Origin: Maniola hyperantus
Taxonomy: Eukaryota > Arthropoda > Insecta > Lepidoptera > Nymphalidae
Assembly (NCBI RefSeq): GCF_902806685.2
Contig: NC_048555.1
Span: 2,728,001-2,792,000 of the forward strand
Length of the DNA stretch: 64,000 nt
Direction: 5' to 3'
Shown here in pieces: positions 63,801-64,000 of the stretch; positions within the stretch are counted from its first letter, which is position 1, and every line of letters begins with the position of its first letter. The position numbers and the translations under genes were made by a program. A model generated the notes under the pieces. That model was not told the DNA's origin and searched no databases. It saw only the letters and a program-made list of their open reading frames with translations.

Positions 63801-64000
63801 GAAATCAATAATTGAAAGCAACGTATAAAAGGTATAATAATGGAATGAAATAATAATTAGCCATCACTGGAAACCATTCCAACATTTGACATGACGTACC
63901 AGTAGGGTAGTGTCCGTGTTTGAGTAACGAGTATTTGATTGTTTCTCTGAACCCAATAATTACAAAATAAAATGTGTAATTTGCTACAAAAAATACTAAT
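63801..64000. other. No gene recognised
   Basis: AT-rich end of the window. Confidence 0.3.

Noticed and set aside
1..64000. CRISPR arrays, operons, bacterial promoters or phage genes
   Set aside because: No regularly spaced repeats with unique spacers and no bacterial-style coding density; everything fits an insect nuclear genome.

Overview
The window looks like an AT-rich, intron- or intergene-type stretch of a lepidopteran (moth or butterfly) nuclear genome. The evidence is the repeat set: tRNA-derived SINEs with a box B and (GAT)n tails, RTE-type retrotransposon tails ending in (TGA)n, many short Helitron-like elements ending in a small hairpin plus CTAG|T, and numerous foldback MITEs. 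There are no bacterial features and no CRISPR. Almost none of the open frames longer than 60 codons is a host gene. No RNA gene was found; the tRNA-like stretches are all SINE heads. Assignments were made by eye. Repeat edges are good to roughly 5-10 bases unless a target-site duplication (TSD) is stated.

The best feature is an apparently intact PIF/Harbinger DNA transposon at 59978-62675. It has 23-bp terminal inverted repeats with one mismatch and a perfect TAA target duplication, and it sits inside an older Helitron-like repeat that shows the empty site. It carries two spliced genes on opposite strands whose exons interlock like a zipper. Transposase exon 1, MADF-protein exon 2, transposase exon 2 and MADF-protein exon 1 follow each other without overlap, so each gene has an exon (and its poly(A) signal) inside the intron of the other. 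The transposase is 409 codons with a readable DDE triad. The partner is a 283-codon MADF plus BESS-like DNA-binding protein.

Host genes are represented by short pieces only. Two coding exons at 53603-53646 and 53964-54091 on the minus strand join in frame and encode the end (about the last two membrane helices) of an SV2/organic-cation-type MFS transporter. The upstream exons were not found and probably lie beyond the right edge. A GC- and CpG-rich block at 1675-2140 with two TATAAAA boxes and a GT splice donor looks like a promoter and first exon on the plus strand. A weak candidate plus-strand exon lies at 41254-41348.

Layout: 1-6 kb holds the promoter-like island, SINEs, an inverted RTE copy and a ~330-bp tandem array. 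6-31 kb is a dense field of Helitron-like elements, an unclassified ~420-bp repeat (family B), palindromic MITEs, two young tRNA-Phe-like SINEs and a Penelope-like fragment. 31-53 kb has a 960-bp Helitron-like element, two copies of a ~770-bp hAT-type MITE with 8-bp TSDs, 285-bp TA-flanked MITEs, a long inverted repeat, and long stretches with nothing recognisable. 53-64 kb holds the transporter exons, SINEs with nested insertions, and the Harbinger element.
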